DNA from: Ricordea florida
Lineage: Eukaryota > Cnidaria > Anthozoa > Corallimorpharia > Ricordeidae
NCBI GenBank assembly: GCA_949710005.1
Contig: OX453275.1
Location: 35,470,294-35,534,293, forward strand
Direction of reading: 5' to 3'
DNA length: 64,000 bases
Shown here: positions 24,401 through 31,239 of the stretch, piece after piece
Layout of the letters: each line of letters starts with the position of its first letter
Position numbering within the stretch: the stretch's first letter is position 1
Made by a program: the position numbers and the translations under genes
The notes under the pieces: generated by a model
The model's input: the letters and a program-made list of their open reading frames with translations, nothing else
Database searches by the model: none
What the model was told of the DNA's origin: nothing

Positions 24401-27400
24401 TGTCTGTGCCATTTTGAGTGACCACATTACAACCATGAAGTCCTTAACAAATTTGGTGGGAGAGTATAAAGGGGACTGTGGACAGGGTTTAGGGAAAGGC
24501 AAGCTAACATTTTTAAATATATTAGTTGTTCCTTTGTGGAAGATTTCCGTGAATGAAAGATGACAGTAATTGTATTATGGGTTAGTGTTATGTATATTGA
24601 CTGGATTGAGAACATAAAAATAAACTTAAACCTCAATCCATCAAGCCTGGCCTGGTGGTATGTCAATCTGCAAATTTATGTGATGTTAATCTGCAAGCCA
24701 ATATAAAAAACTGAAAAACCGTTGATTCCCAAAAAGTGAATTTTTTATTGTTATGCAGAATATTATGAACATGCAATTTTAACAACTTTGGGTGTACTCG
24801 ATGTTTCTGAACCTGACCCGCACAGAGTTGCTTTTGATTGTCTAATCTCACTGCATGAGGTTGCCGAATATCTTTTCCTTTCGTGTCTTTGAAAGGTTGA
24901 TCGTGATACCACATCGCAACGGGCGCAATAGACATATCCTTTAGCTCCATTGTTTTCCATGGTTTCTATTGCTTTGAATTAATGTTGTAAAGGGAAACCT
25001 AAAGGAAAGCAGCTGCAAATTGCATTTTCTCTGTCTTCTACTAAATCCAAGGGCCAGGAAAATACTGAATAAGAAATACGTACGGCTGCGCCACGTGGTT
25101 CTTTTCATCCGATCAAATTAACTCTAGGCTCGGCGTGAAAAGGTAACTTAATTTTGATTAAAGATCACCTAAAGATCAAGTTACCTTGACGAACTTTAAT
25201 TTCCAATTAAAGATATCGAAATATCTCATGACACTTTAAGTTTGATTTATTTCAAAATTAAAGATGTTAAAACCTTATAGGACGTTTTGGGAGAAAGAAA
25301 AGACCCCCAAAATTAGACCTAAAGTTTGGCAATATTAAAGTTCAACAAAAGGTACATTAAAGACTCATTAAAGATCGATTTCACCTTTTGGATATTTCCT
25401 GTCGCCATTAAAGACAATTAAAGATAAGATAAGGCTTTAGTTAAACTTTAATTTTAAACTAAAGACACCAAAGTATGTGTTTTCGCCCTGTGACAGCTCG
25501 CCTCGATTAGCGTTGCCATATGTGGTTTGCGTATTTCTCCAATTTGTTAAATTTAAACATTGAAATAAAATGATGGTGATAAGGATGATGATGATGATGT
25601 TTGTGAAAGATGTAAAACATAGCGCATAGAATACCTTAAACCAGCAAATCATTACGATCTTGAATTAGCCTGCGATGCCAGGATTGGAAATTCGAAAGAC
25701 ACACAACTGAACCCAAGCTTAACAGGACCTGAAATTTGAGTATGGAGGAGAAATATTCCATGGAAACCGTTCATAGGTGAATTAGCCCTTTTCAGTCATT
25801 ATAGCCTGCTGAAATTTCCAGAGCGGTATTGCCTACACAACTGGATTTGTTACAGGCAATCAGACATTGCAGAAAAAGATATGACGTGTCTCAGAGGGAT
25901 TGGAATACAGGCATGTGAGCGGACAAATGTCCTATAGGCGTTTTAAATTTCAAACGAGGTCCTTATTTTAAAACTTGCCAGGAAATGGACTTCTCGCCTA
26001 TAGTTCCTAACATTTCAATTCAATTCAATTTATTTATTTATTGCAATTAAATGCCCAAGTCTTGCAGCTCGTTTGCAGCCAGTCGTACAATATACATATT
26101 TTTTGAATTTGTTTATCTATTTTGATTTTGTATTGATAGGGCCATGCAGAATTCAGGGACTGAAAATGAAAAGCTTCATGATGGATGTCATGTGAATAAA
26201 AATGCTTTTGAAATGCAGGAAATGATTGATGGATTAACAGTGGAAACAAACATAGAAGAGGGACAGAGGTACTGCAAAGCAGAAAGTATAACTTTGAATG
26301 GGATTATTATCAATTCCTTAATTTATTTAAGGGGGCTAGTTTTTGATTCGTTACCTCAGAAACGAAACGAAATGGATCCAATTTGGAATTGCAATAGTAT
26401 TTCGATCATTTGTTAGGCATATTTTAGTAACGGAATTATGTAGGACAGTATTAGGGCTTTAAACAGGGGTCAATTCTATAAAACGTTTACAGGGACTGAT
26501 TGGAAATGATGTTAAGTGATTTTAAAGCCTCGCTCAGGAGATGAAAGGCTGTGCCAACCCGTCTCAAAGCCAAGGGGTTTACAGAGGCTTTTTCTTTCAA
26601 TTCCAGATACAGTCAGGTGGAATCCGGAACGCTCTCAATAAAAAATCCAGTTGAACTTGCTTTGCCCGTCAAAGAAAAACGGTGAGATTTTAGAATGATA
26701 ATTATTGACAGAAACCTTTTGCATGAGGGATATCATTACGTTTAACTGATTTTCATTCACTTATCTAATCAGCAGCTCATACTACGAAAACTTGAGGGAT
26801 CATGAGACTGAGAACATACTGTACGTGAGGTAATGAGAAATAATCAAAGAGAGGAAATTTAAAAAACAATGGTCTTCAAAAGCCTCGAAAAAAACTTATT
26901 AGCTTTACGTATACTCAGGCAAGTGTGCATGATTACAATCTGCCTTTCATTGCTGTTGTTTTCATTGCGTTCTAACTGACATGTTATCTGTACATTAAAC
27001 CACGCACTATCAAGAATAGTGGTCATTTTCTGGGGAGCTACTAAACAGTACTTTACCGAGGTACTGTTTGTTCTACAATACAGTGTTGCTCTAATTTTTT
27101 TTATGTTTGGATCAAACCATGCAGTGCGACCATTCTATGTAAACTTCGGCTACTAAACTGTACTGTACTGTTTGTTTTACAATACAGTGACTCTAACTTT
27201 TTCATCCAGTCTTTGGATCAAATCGTGTAGTGTTCGCTAAAGAAAGCCACTGAACATTTTTTATTGTATTGCTTGTATATACTGTAACTATATTTCAGTG
27301 CTTTCATTCGTTGAAAACCTCAGTGCTGAAGAGTTTTTTCGGCCTGACTTTTATACTACGTAGCTTTTTTATAACATATGTATACCATGTCATTTCAAAA

Positions 27401-27938
27401 CACATTTTTGTCAAAACTCTCGGTGTTGTAGCATACCTTACATTTTGCACATCGAATACACTGCGAATAAAGGGAAGTCTCCTATGATAAGAAAGAAAAA
27501 TCACATTTCCATACCAACATTTAAATTTAGTTAAGTATATATTTTGGGACAAAAATTGCATTTATAAGTTCTATAACTGGGCAGACAAAATATAACTTGC
27601 TAGTTAGGACATGCCTAGTGCCTAAAATAACAGCAAAGGTTTTCAACTAAGACACTAGAGCGGATTTTGTTTGGGCATCGTCACGCATTCCTTCCCCACA
27701 AGGCCGAATGAGTTTCTGTGGGGGGGGAAGGCGAAGTAAAATGTGGACCATACGATTGACATAAGACTAGAGTGTTTTGTTTTTCTCAACACAGTGTGTT
27801 CTTGCAAAATGTGCATGTTACCGCCTTTCTTCTCTCTTGAAAGCACGCCACGTTGTATTTGTTCCTAAATTGTTTATAAGCGCCTCTCATTTTCATTCTT
27901 ACTTTGGTGTTCTTTCTCGTTTCAGATTAGTTAATTAA
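8415..27938 (+). CDS. Gene A: type I membrane receptor with Cys-rich ectodomain and ITAM-like tail (multi-exon span)
   Basis: Proposed exons are 8415-8511, 13138-13452, about 14299-14632, 26140-26268, 26607-26681, 26776-26829 and 27926-27938, giving 338 aa. Order: signal peptide (1-33), Cys-rich module (33-138), Ser/Thr-rich stalk and membrane helix (138-249), tail of about 90 aa. Exon phases match those of genes B and C (1,1,2,2...), but ApeC and CUB exons are absent. The tail has SYYENL and ILYVRL, both fitting the ITIM consensus and together resembling an ITAM. It is presumably a surface receptor signalling through tyrosine phosphorylation; the ligand is unknown. Uncertain points are the acceptor of the stalk/TM exon and whether tail exons are missing from the 11.5-kb third intron. 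Confidence 0.6.
9127..11981 (+). mobile_element. TTAA-flanked DNA transposon, Kolobok-like, 2855 bp, apparently full-length
   Basis: Both ends carry the 15-bp terminal inverted repeat GGTGGCTCGATAGGC, flanked by TTAA at 9123-9126 and 11982-11985. It encodes one uninterrupted 620-codon transposase, leaving about 390 bp 5' and 600 bp 3' non-coding. TTAA duplication plus this transposase type fits the Kolobok superfamily. piggyBac also uses TTAA, but its transposase differs. It lies in intron 1 of gene A in the same orientation. Intact ends and frame suggest recent arrival and possible mobility. Confidence 0.85.
9513..11375 (+). CDS. Kolobok-like DDE transposase, 620 aa, intact
   Basis: A single open frame from ATG to TAA. 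Residues 1-90 are basic and Ser-rich (KKRRF near the N-terminus, likely nuclear targeting). A zinc-ribbon-like part follows with CPSC at about 108-111 and C137/C142. The catalytic core shows SGDGTW (Asp243), then FLGDGDSK (Asp341/343), then [10 protein letters not shown] (Glu365), a plausible DDE set. [13 protein letters not shown] motif, an insert with CPEGEDSWC, and a basic C-terminus ([13 protein letters not shown]) complete it. Databases often label this family 'Mutator-like transposase domain'. Which acidic residues are catalytic is inferred from position. No frameshift or stop is seen. Confidence 0.85.
   Translation: MPPTKVHSRKRKKRRFTGNQYTRKSNSSTEAAISKESTEKSDESSGDEEHAARGVKSESFKSLPASVRKLKPPSDDSSKKSSENEGEILQGFRIFDISILATVFESLPCPSCKRVALSLEEDEDAKMGLASLLILKCTGGKCSFTRQFYTSAKIQNKQAFEVNRRAVLAMRNIGVGHQGLEKFTCVMNMLPPMNENAYRDHVKAVRDATESVAKESMSKAANDVKEFYEPNEEGLYDIAVSGDGTWRKRGFSSSYGVVTVLSTVTGKALDCEVMSKECRQCMQWRGKERSAEFHEWWDGHQHECHANFEGSSGSMDASGILNIFQRSVEGHGMRFVEFLGDGDSKAHKLLVQEAVYGDVDIEKLECVGHVQKRLGSRLRSLKKRLGKTPLADGKPIGGAGRLTDKKIDKLQVYFGKAIRQNTHNITAMQNAVMAIWHHSRSTDENPDHDLCPEGEDSWCGFQRDIAKGTADYAHKEPMKEAVATAILPTFEALSEESLLSKCKHGGTQNQNESVNGLIWQRATKETHSNLPTVETATFLGVAHFNDGSTCLISVLKHLGIVPGVHCKRSCAKLDSDRIRHSRRKSGELAKKRRKNIRKWKKGYTDTLEANEGPSYEAGAF
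12360..12985. repeat. 106-bp satellite, locus 1 (intron 1 of gene A)
   Basis: Degenerate tandem copies of a unit containing GTGACCATTC, TACTGAACAGTACTGTACTG, TACTGTTTGTTTTACTATAC and TTTTTCATCTGTGGATCAAA. The same unit recurs at about 27000-27310 and 47470-48020. Here copies are diverged and split by the hairpin at 12558-12676. The TACTGTACTGTA core is self-complementary at short range. Confidence 0.8.
12558..12676. repeat. Hairpin element inserted in the satellite
   Basis: AGAAATTGGGATAAGCAAAC, followed by GAATTGATAAAGTAAGTTAT, is matched by its complement ending CCCAATTTCT at 12676. The two ~50-bp arms are nearly perfect, with a loop of about 10 bp. It breaks the 106-bp satellite, so it is younger than that array. 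The right arm and the following ~55 bp (to about 12733) resemble 13517-13615. Confidence 0.75.
13138..13452 (+). CDS. Gene A exon 2: Cys-rich ectodomain module
   Basis: Acceptor TTTTCGCAG|GC and donor CATTAG|GTAAGTAA, phase 1-1, encode 105 aa. Cysteine pattern: [30 protein letters not shown], ending RRLCPC. I recall similar CDxxC...RLCPC modules in secreted and glycosyltransferase-associated proteins of marine invertebrates and algae but cannot assign a named family. One N-linked site (NST) is visible. It replaces the ApeC and CUB exons found at the equivalent position in genes B and C. Confidence 0.7.
13473..13625. repeat. Dispersed cnidarian-type repeat fragment
   Basis: Contains CTGACGAAGGGCTCATGGGC followed by GAAACGTCAGC, then a CCTACTTTATCAACT / CCAGTTTCTCTAGAAAC stretch that matches 12625-12733 at many positions. 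The GACGAAGGGCT...CGAAACGTCAGC string is, from memory, a frequent repeat in cnidarian genomes. No coding capacity. Confidence 0.5.
14299..14632 (+). CDS. Gene A exon 3: Ser/Thr-rich stalk and membrane helix
   Basis: The open frame encodes a Thr/Ser/Gln-rich stalk ([15 protein letters not shown] and later [12 protein letters not shown]), then a membrane helix ([20 protein letters not shown]), then the stop-transfer sequence RNRKQ. It ends CTTAG|GTGAGC in phase 2, as in genes B and C. The start is uncertain. The best-looking acceptor, TTTACTGCCTTCCAG at 14317, would need an incoming phase of 2, but exon 2 ends in phase 1. The frame-compatible AG at 14297-14298 has a weak pyrimidine tract. A missed mini-exon is possible. 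Confidence 0.6.
14633..15070. other. Gene A intron 3, first part
   Basis: The frame at 14710-15000 reads without domain similarity and has no supported splice sites. Treated as intronic. Confidence 0.4.
15118..15490. repeat. Subterminal TTTAA/TTAAAG-rich zone, left
   Basis: Dense short words such as CCTTTAATTTGACTTTAAGG and ATTTAAGTCTTC repeated irregularly. Mirrors 25130-25470 on the opposite strand in word content. Confidence 0.5.
15491..18159. other. Intronic/TE interior, no gene recognised
   Basis: The longest frame, on the minus strand at 15976-16434 (152 codons), has no domain and is Cys/Phe-rich. Poly-A/(CAAA)-type stretch near 16470. Nothing supportable as coding. Confidence 0.4.
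18162..19828. mobile_element. 1.67-kb palindromic element with captured exon-like sequence, TA flanks
   Basis: Both ends carry TGGGGTGCCGTTTGTAAATT as inverted repeats, and the arms extend about 690 bp, from 18162 to about 18852 and from 19105 to 19828. TA lies at both flanks (18160-18161 and 19829-19830), compatible with a TA duplication. Arms are rich in TTATTTATAAATAATG words. Near the inner end of each arm is the same sequence starting ATGTCGGAACAAAATTCACA. The loop differs between arms. A mariner-like non-autonomous fold-back is the simplest reading. Confidence 0.75.
18804..18899 (+). CDS. Exon-like sequence inside palindrome arm
   Basis: An ATG opens a 32-codon frame ([16 protein letters not shown], then [14 protein letters not shown]) ending in CAGCCACAG|GTATGTTTG, a good donor, phase 0. 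The right arm carries a copy of its first half on the minus strand, which then diverges. It may be the 5' exon of a former host or transposase gene picked up by the element. Not recognised; whether it is transcribed is unknown. Confidence 0.3.
20151..20297 (-). CDS. Possible coiled-coil exon, minus strand
   Basis: The minus strand encodes a heptad-rich stretch ([20 protein letters not shown], then [17 protein letters not shown]), followed by a GTAAAC donor-like site. Charge pattern and leucine spacing look like a real coiled coil rather than chance. The upstream acceptor is not clear, and no neighbouring exon could be linked. It may belong to the surrounding mobile element. Confidence 0.35.
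20401..20626 (+). other. GC-rich segment ending in strong donor, possible first exon
   Basis: A relatively GC-rich segment ends GTTTGGGAG|GTAAGTTCG, a strong donor. The plus-strand frame from 20438 is open through it ([14 protein letters not shown], then [13 protein letters not shown]) but is not recognised. With the minus-strand coiled-coil exon 100 bp away, this could be a divergent promoter region of the mobile element or a lost gene. Confidence 0.25.
20981..21040. repeat. 20-bp tandem repeat, three copies
   Basis: AGTGTAACACCAGTGCAAAA is repeated three times head to tail. It directly follows two GATTGGCT-containing stretches (20890-20970) that look like the end of a MITE. Confidence 0.85.
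21238..21400. repeat. Near-perfect hairpin (MITE), 78-bp arms
   Basis: GTAATCATACGGCTTTTCTC at the left and its complement at 21400 enclose arms of about 78 bp that pair almost fully. The loop is about 8 bp, around CGCCGAAGCGG. No open frame. Confidence 0.85.
21592..21734. repeat. Hairpin (MITE) with CGGAC/GTCCG centre
   Basis: GGTAATAAGACTTCG and its diverged complement at 21734 bound a palindrome. The centre reads AAATCGGACTCCCGCTACGC followed by GGTCGTCCGATTT. Similar words occur near 5450. Confidence 0.75.
22255..22566 (+). CDS. Unrecognised acidic open frame
   Basis: An open frame of about 100 codons that reads like real protein: a basic start (KKCKRRLKG), an acidic Ser-rich middle ([26 protein letters not shown]), and an ordered-looking C-terminus ([35 protein letters not shown]). 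A GTAG acceptor-like site precedes it at 22218. No family recognised. It directly precedes the 325-bp array and may be the last exon of a gene carried by the surrounding mobile element. Confidence 0.35.
   Translation: MKKCKRRLKGFRTEVQYMEQSDSTEEDQSTCSLVPEKNNYNIDEDNGSDSGDCCCCLDLTDPNLIKMFAQPKLSEDLLYVSFYRYQRNKRNLLKLLSNFLQYA
22590..24450. repeat. ~325-bp tandem array, about six copies
   Basis: The landmark GGTACAGTTT recurs at 22742, 23064, 23391, 23718, 24043 and 24360, a spacing of 317-327 bp. Each unit contains CCAGATCTTAAAG, TGTGCCATTTTGAGTGACCA, TTCATGATTGATGATCAGTG and GCATGAGGTAGTATAGACTG. Copies differ by a few substitutions and small indels. No coding capacity. The array lies inside the proposed 10-kb element. 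Confidence 0.95.
24451..25129. other. TE interior, no gene recognised
   Basis: Short frames only. A minus-strand frame at 24663-24950 has no recognised domain. Confidence 0.35.
25130..25470. repeat. Subterminal TTAAAG-rich zone, right
   Basis: Words TTAAAGAT, CTTTAATT and ACTTTAAT recur about every 15-25 bp, for example AATTAAAGATATCG and CATTAAAGACAATTAAAG. This is the inverted counterpart of the zone at 15118-15490. Confidence 0.5.
25497..26139. other. Gene A intron 3, last part
   Basis: A short (GATGAT)n patch near 25570-25600. No exon found before 26140. Confidence 0.4.
26140..26268 (+). CDS. Gene A tail exon (129 nt, phase 2-2)
   Basis: Acceptor TATTGATAG|G and donor GACAGAG|GTACTG. 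It encodes 43 residues, acidic and Asn-rich ([15 protein letters not shown] ... NIEEGQ). It contains no tyrosine motif. The symmetrical 2-2 phase equals that of the tail exons of genes B and C, which is the main reason for assigning it to gene A. Confidence 0.5.
26607..26681 (+). CDS. Gene A tail exon (75 nt) with degenerate NPxY
   Basis: Acceptor TTTCAATTCCAG|A and donor AAACG|GTGAG, phase 2-2. It encodes [26 protein letters not shown] stands where genes B and C have NPLYE/NPLYD, so the NPxY motif seems to have lost its tyrosine here. Confidence 0.55.
26776..26829 (+). CDS. Gene A tail exon (54 nt) with SYYENL and ILYV
   Basis: Acceptor TAATCAGCAG|C and donor ACGTGAG|GTAATG, phase 2-2. It encodes SYYENL and, 7 residues on, ILYV, completed to ILYVRL by the next exon. 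Both fit (S/I/V/L)xYxx(L). The YENL tetrapeptide also fits a GRB2-type pYxN site. Confidence 0.55.
27000..27310. repeat. 106-bp satellite, locus 2 (last intron of gene A)
   Basis: About three diverged copies with GTACTGTTTGTTCTACAATA, TGTTTGGATCAAACCATGCA and GTGCGACCATTCTATGTAAA. Same family as 12360-12985 and 47470-48020. Confidence 0.75.
27926..27938 (+). CDS. Gene A terminal exon
   Basis: The acceptor TTCTCGTTTCAG joins in phase 2 to give R-L-V-N-stop. The tiny final coding exon is like that of gene B. It supplies the +3 leucine of ILYVRL. An AATAAA at 28159-28164, about 220 nt beyond the stop, could be the poly(A) signal. Confidence 0.45.
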
Positions 27939-28158
27939 ACCTCTGAACTCATTATGGCCACGCCTATCACAAACCCGGATCATGATTTCAGAGATGGTTG
28001 GAATGAGACGCATTAAATGTGCCATGAATATCGGCGTTATTGGTAACTTTCCTACATATGAATCGGAGAACAAAATCAATCTATCCAGAGAACTACATTT
28101 GAAGCCTTTATTTGAGATACAAACTCAAGTGAGACTGAAACGAAAACTGATCATAATG

Positions 28159-28164
28159 AAATAA
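28159..28164 (+). terminator. Candidate poly(A) signal of gene A
   Basis: AATAAA about 220 nt after the proposed stop codon, immediately followed by a (CAAA)n tract (28165-28200). The A-rich surroundings make chance occurrence possible. Confidence 0.35.
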
Positions 28165-28443
28165 AAAAACAAACAAACAAACAAAAAAACAAACAAACAG
28201 CTTTGGGTCGTGAAACGAGTCTATACGATTCAATTTGACTGCTTGACAAAACGGAATAACAAGCTGCTGCATTGAATCTTATTTCTTGGTTGATGTTAGA
28301 GCTAATAAAAAAACAATACGTTACTGTTGTGTTTTCTTTGTGTGGCCTTTACTAAGGTACCTGTTAGCGTTGTTACCTCGCTATTCAATTGGTCATTCAC
28401 TGTAGATTTAACGAGTGGCCGCAACCAGACCGACCGGCTGGCC

Positions 28444-28530
28444 GATATATCAACCCAACCTCGTTCCCAGGGCTTTTCCCTAGAAAGAAAAATGACAGAC
28501 GGGAAAAGCCCTGGGAACGAGGTTGATATC
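28444..28530. repeat. Hairpin MITE (CCCTGGGAACGAGGTTG family)
   Basis: GATATATCAACCCAACCTCG followed by TTCCCAGGGCTTTTCCC, and the near-complement GGGAAAAGCCCTGGGAACGA followed by GGTTGATATC, form a stem of about 37 bp with a short loop. Confidence 0.85.
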
Positions 28531-29344
28531 AACCGCTATGATCACCGAAAATTGACCGAGCTGTTAGCCATGACTTCGGTCGAGTATCGGTTATATCAAC
28601 CTCTTTCTCAGGGTCTCTCTTCTTCACACCCCCAAACGAGAGAGACCTTGGTCTGGTCTTCTTACGTGTCCCGTATCTTTTAGAAGATTCCAAACATACA
28701 ACATTGAGAGAGGAGGATAAGTGTGAATTTGTCACCACTTTGGCTAGAGGAGTAAGTTAGAACGACAACACGTGGATTTGACAATCAGGACAAACATTTT
28801 ATACGCGGTTCCAAAGAAATGCCAAGCGGGAAACTGCTTCCTCATGCGCCGAAACAAATATATAGATCATCTTCTGGTAAAAATGCTGCCGGCTGTGCAA
28901 ATCGGTACCGGTTGGGGCGTAACACGCTGGAAGAATCTGTTCGTAAAAGGAAATCGCGTTCTACTCGCAACGGAAGTGATAATTCATGACAGACCTTGAA
29001 TCGAAAACCGATAAATGCCTCATCTACTGTATACCGTCCATGCAAAAGACGCTTAAAAGATTTTCAAGTCTTTAAGGGCACGATACAACAGAGTCAAGAG
29101 ATGTATTGACATATCGCTACCTGTGCCTCGCACCTTGACCAAGAGTGTCAGGGCAAAAGACTCACAAAAGCCGAATAGCCCTCGTGGGCTAAATTTCGAA
29201 ACTGGTACAGGAGAGTCTAAAAGAGGGTCAATACCAAGATAAGTTTGTAACGTTTTTATCTGCTACGGTTCTGGTCAATTCTTCACAGCCTCTCGTATTT
29301 CGCAGCTTCAATGTACTTGCCAAAATATTTAACAAGAACGCGGA
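28531..29344. other. Intergenic, no gene recognised
   Basis: Short frames overlapping on both strands without domains. No splice-supported exon. Confidence 0.4.
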
Positions 29345-29545
29345 AGGAAGGAAGTTTACAACACGCGCTTTATAGGCGAGCTTACAAAAAGCGCCTTTTA
29401 ATGGAGCTTACATAAGGCGCTCTGGAAGGGAGCTTATAAAACGTGCTTTTGAAGGGAGTTTAACAAAACTTTTTAGGGGCTCTTAAAAACGCGCTTTTTT
29501 AAGGGAGCTTATAAAACGTGCTTTTTGAAGACGCCGTTTCTAAGA
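29345..29545. repeat. Degenerate ~32-bp tandem repeat
   Basis: Six diverged units around GCGCTTTTTAAGGGAGCTTATAAAACGTGCT-like sequence, for example GGAGCTTATAAAACGTGC at two places. No coding meaning. Confidence 0.7.
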
Positions 29546-29873
29546 GGGGCTTTTACCGGTTTGTGGCATCTTATCATTTTCTGGAGCATTGTTTTTAGCC
29601 TATGTTATGCGGCTGATTTATGTAGCATGATTTGGGTTTAAATTGAGAAGATAAAATAGGATTAATCTGGGAAAAGTAAGCGTTCGAATATTTATATTTA
29701 TTTTTTTCTGAAGCATCTCAGCGGGCCTGAATCCCAAATCCTCGAATCTGATTGGCTAATCGCGCCCTCGTAACCGGTCCAGCTTTTTACGATACGGACC
29801 ACGGTCCGGCTTTTTATCCGCGCTATTCGCAGGAAATTGAAAAAAAAGCAAACAAACAGAAAAAATAAATAAG

Positions 29874-30011
29874 TTATTTACCGGTCTAGGTCGGTCCGTA
29901 TGGGAAAAAACTGTGCCCTTGGTCTTGAGTACGGCCCTCGGCCTTCGGCCTCGGGCCGTACTCAAGACCTCGGGCACAGCTTTTTTCCATACGGACCTCC
30001 CGCCCTGTAAA
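29874..30011. repeat. Hairpin MITE with GGCCGTACTCAAGACC arms
   Basis: GTTATTTACCGGTCTAGGTC ... GGTCTTGAGTACGGCC pairs with GGCCGTACTCAAGACC ... CCCTGTAAATAAC. The centre is CCTCGGCCTTCGGCCTCG. The stem is about 60 bp with some mismatches. It follows a GATTGGCT-containing repeat scar at 29745. Confidence 0.8.
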
Positions 30012-31157
30012 TAACATATATATATTTCAGGAAGTGAGGTTGCTTCAGTGGACAACGAGGAGACAGTACTGTGGTTTTCATTTTCTCTTTTATCCAAGGG
30101 CCCAAAGGAGTTATGTTTGACCTTGATTCTTGTTGAATTCACAGTGCGTATCGCCTTTATCTACAATAGGAACATTTAAATACTTGATGGATTAGTAATA
30201 ATTTTCCATTTTACTCGCAACACGGTCGCATGACGATAACTCACCGAGTAGAGTAACCTGCGATCAGTCGTCCGTTTATCGATAGAGCGCAAAAGTGTAC
30301 GTCACATGAAGAAAAACAGCGCGCAGTTTCCTTTTTCGACAAATGGAAGAAAAAATGTGTTCTCACATTTAGATGCGGGTGCACCTTCAACACGAAATCG
30401 TTGACGTATTTCCGTATCCGGTACCAGATCCAACCTATCAAACTTCGAGTTTAATTTCTTTCTGCAAAATGCATGTGCTCGTGCCTAGGTCTCTCGCGGG
30501 TTGAGTTTAGGTTGCGTACTCCTAACGTCGAAAGCAATATTGTGTAGCGTCTTTTACCCAGCTACTGAAAAGGATCCACAAAAAAATCTCTTCCAGAACT
30601 TGAATGACAGACCAGCAGATCCTATCGAGCGAGCGAGTGTCTGATATAAATCAGTAGATATACTGACGAAATTCGACCGATAATCGGACACCCTTTAAAA
30701 GAACCCACATCCGGAAACTCGAGAGCTCCTTCCGGCAATGTTTTGTATCAAGTATAAATATTGATGCATGAGAAATGGTAACTCTAGCTGGGTAATAATT
30801 AAAAAACCGCGAAAAAGACAATGATAGATTTATGAGTGGCGCAAAAGCAGAGACAGGAAGGCTTGATCCACGTACTTCGCTTCTGAGCTGTACTGAAAGA
30901 AGTCCATCCCTGCTTTCTACCAATTGGTGGAAGAGATACGTATTTACGTGATAATTCTCTGTATAATGACCTTTTCATCTGATTAGTATCTTACTGATAT
31001 ATATGGATCGCTTGTTTGTCCAATCAGTGGAAAAATCAAATAGCTATGCGAGGCTTAACGGAAACCCGGTATACCATAACTTCTGTGCCTTCAGATGAGA
31101 AATAGACTATTTTAGGCAGAGGTTAACTTCGAAATCTCATTCGAGCAGTTTGGTGAG
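30012..31157. promoter_or_regulatory. Upstream region of gene B, promoter not resolved
   Basis: No gene or clear repeat. A TATATATGG near 31000 lies about 160 bp before the ATG, but nothing ties it to transcription. Confidence 0.25.
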
Positions 31158-31239
31158 ATGAAGCTAGCGAGGAAAACTGGATTTATTGTCCTTTATACGT
31201 TGTCTGTTTATGTGTCTGCCCAGCTCAAATCTCCTTCAG
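31158..31239 (+). CDS. Gene B exon 1: signal peptide
   Basis: The ATG begins [20 protein letters not shown], a basic n-region and hydrophobic core, then AQLKSPS and a phase-1 donor TTCAG|GTAACAC. Cleavage after VSA is plausible. A 5.3-kb intron follows. Confidence 0.75.

Larger units (their letters stand above)
15071..25496. mobile_element. Possible 10.4-kb composite mobile element filling gene A intron 3
   Basis: The left boundary reads CACAGGACAAAATCAC at about 15076-15091. The right boundary on the opposite strand reads CACAGGGCGAAAACAC, near 25480-25495. Just inside each end is a 300-370 bp zone crowded with TTTAAT, CTTTAA and TTAAAG words (15118-15490 and 25130-25470), in opposite orientation. 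This resembles subterminal repeats of a large DNA transposon. No target duplication and no transposase domain were recognised, so the boundary call is tentative. Nested inside are a palindrome, hairpins and a tandem array. Confidence 0.3.
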
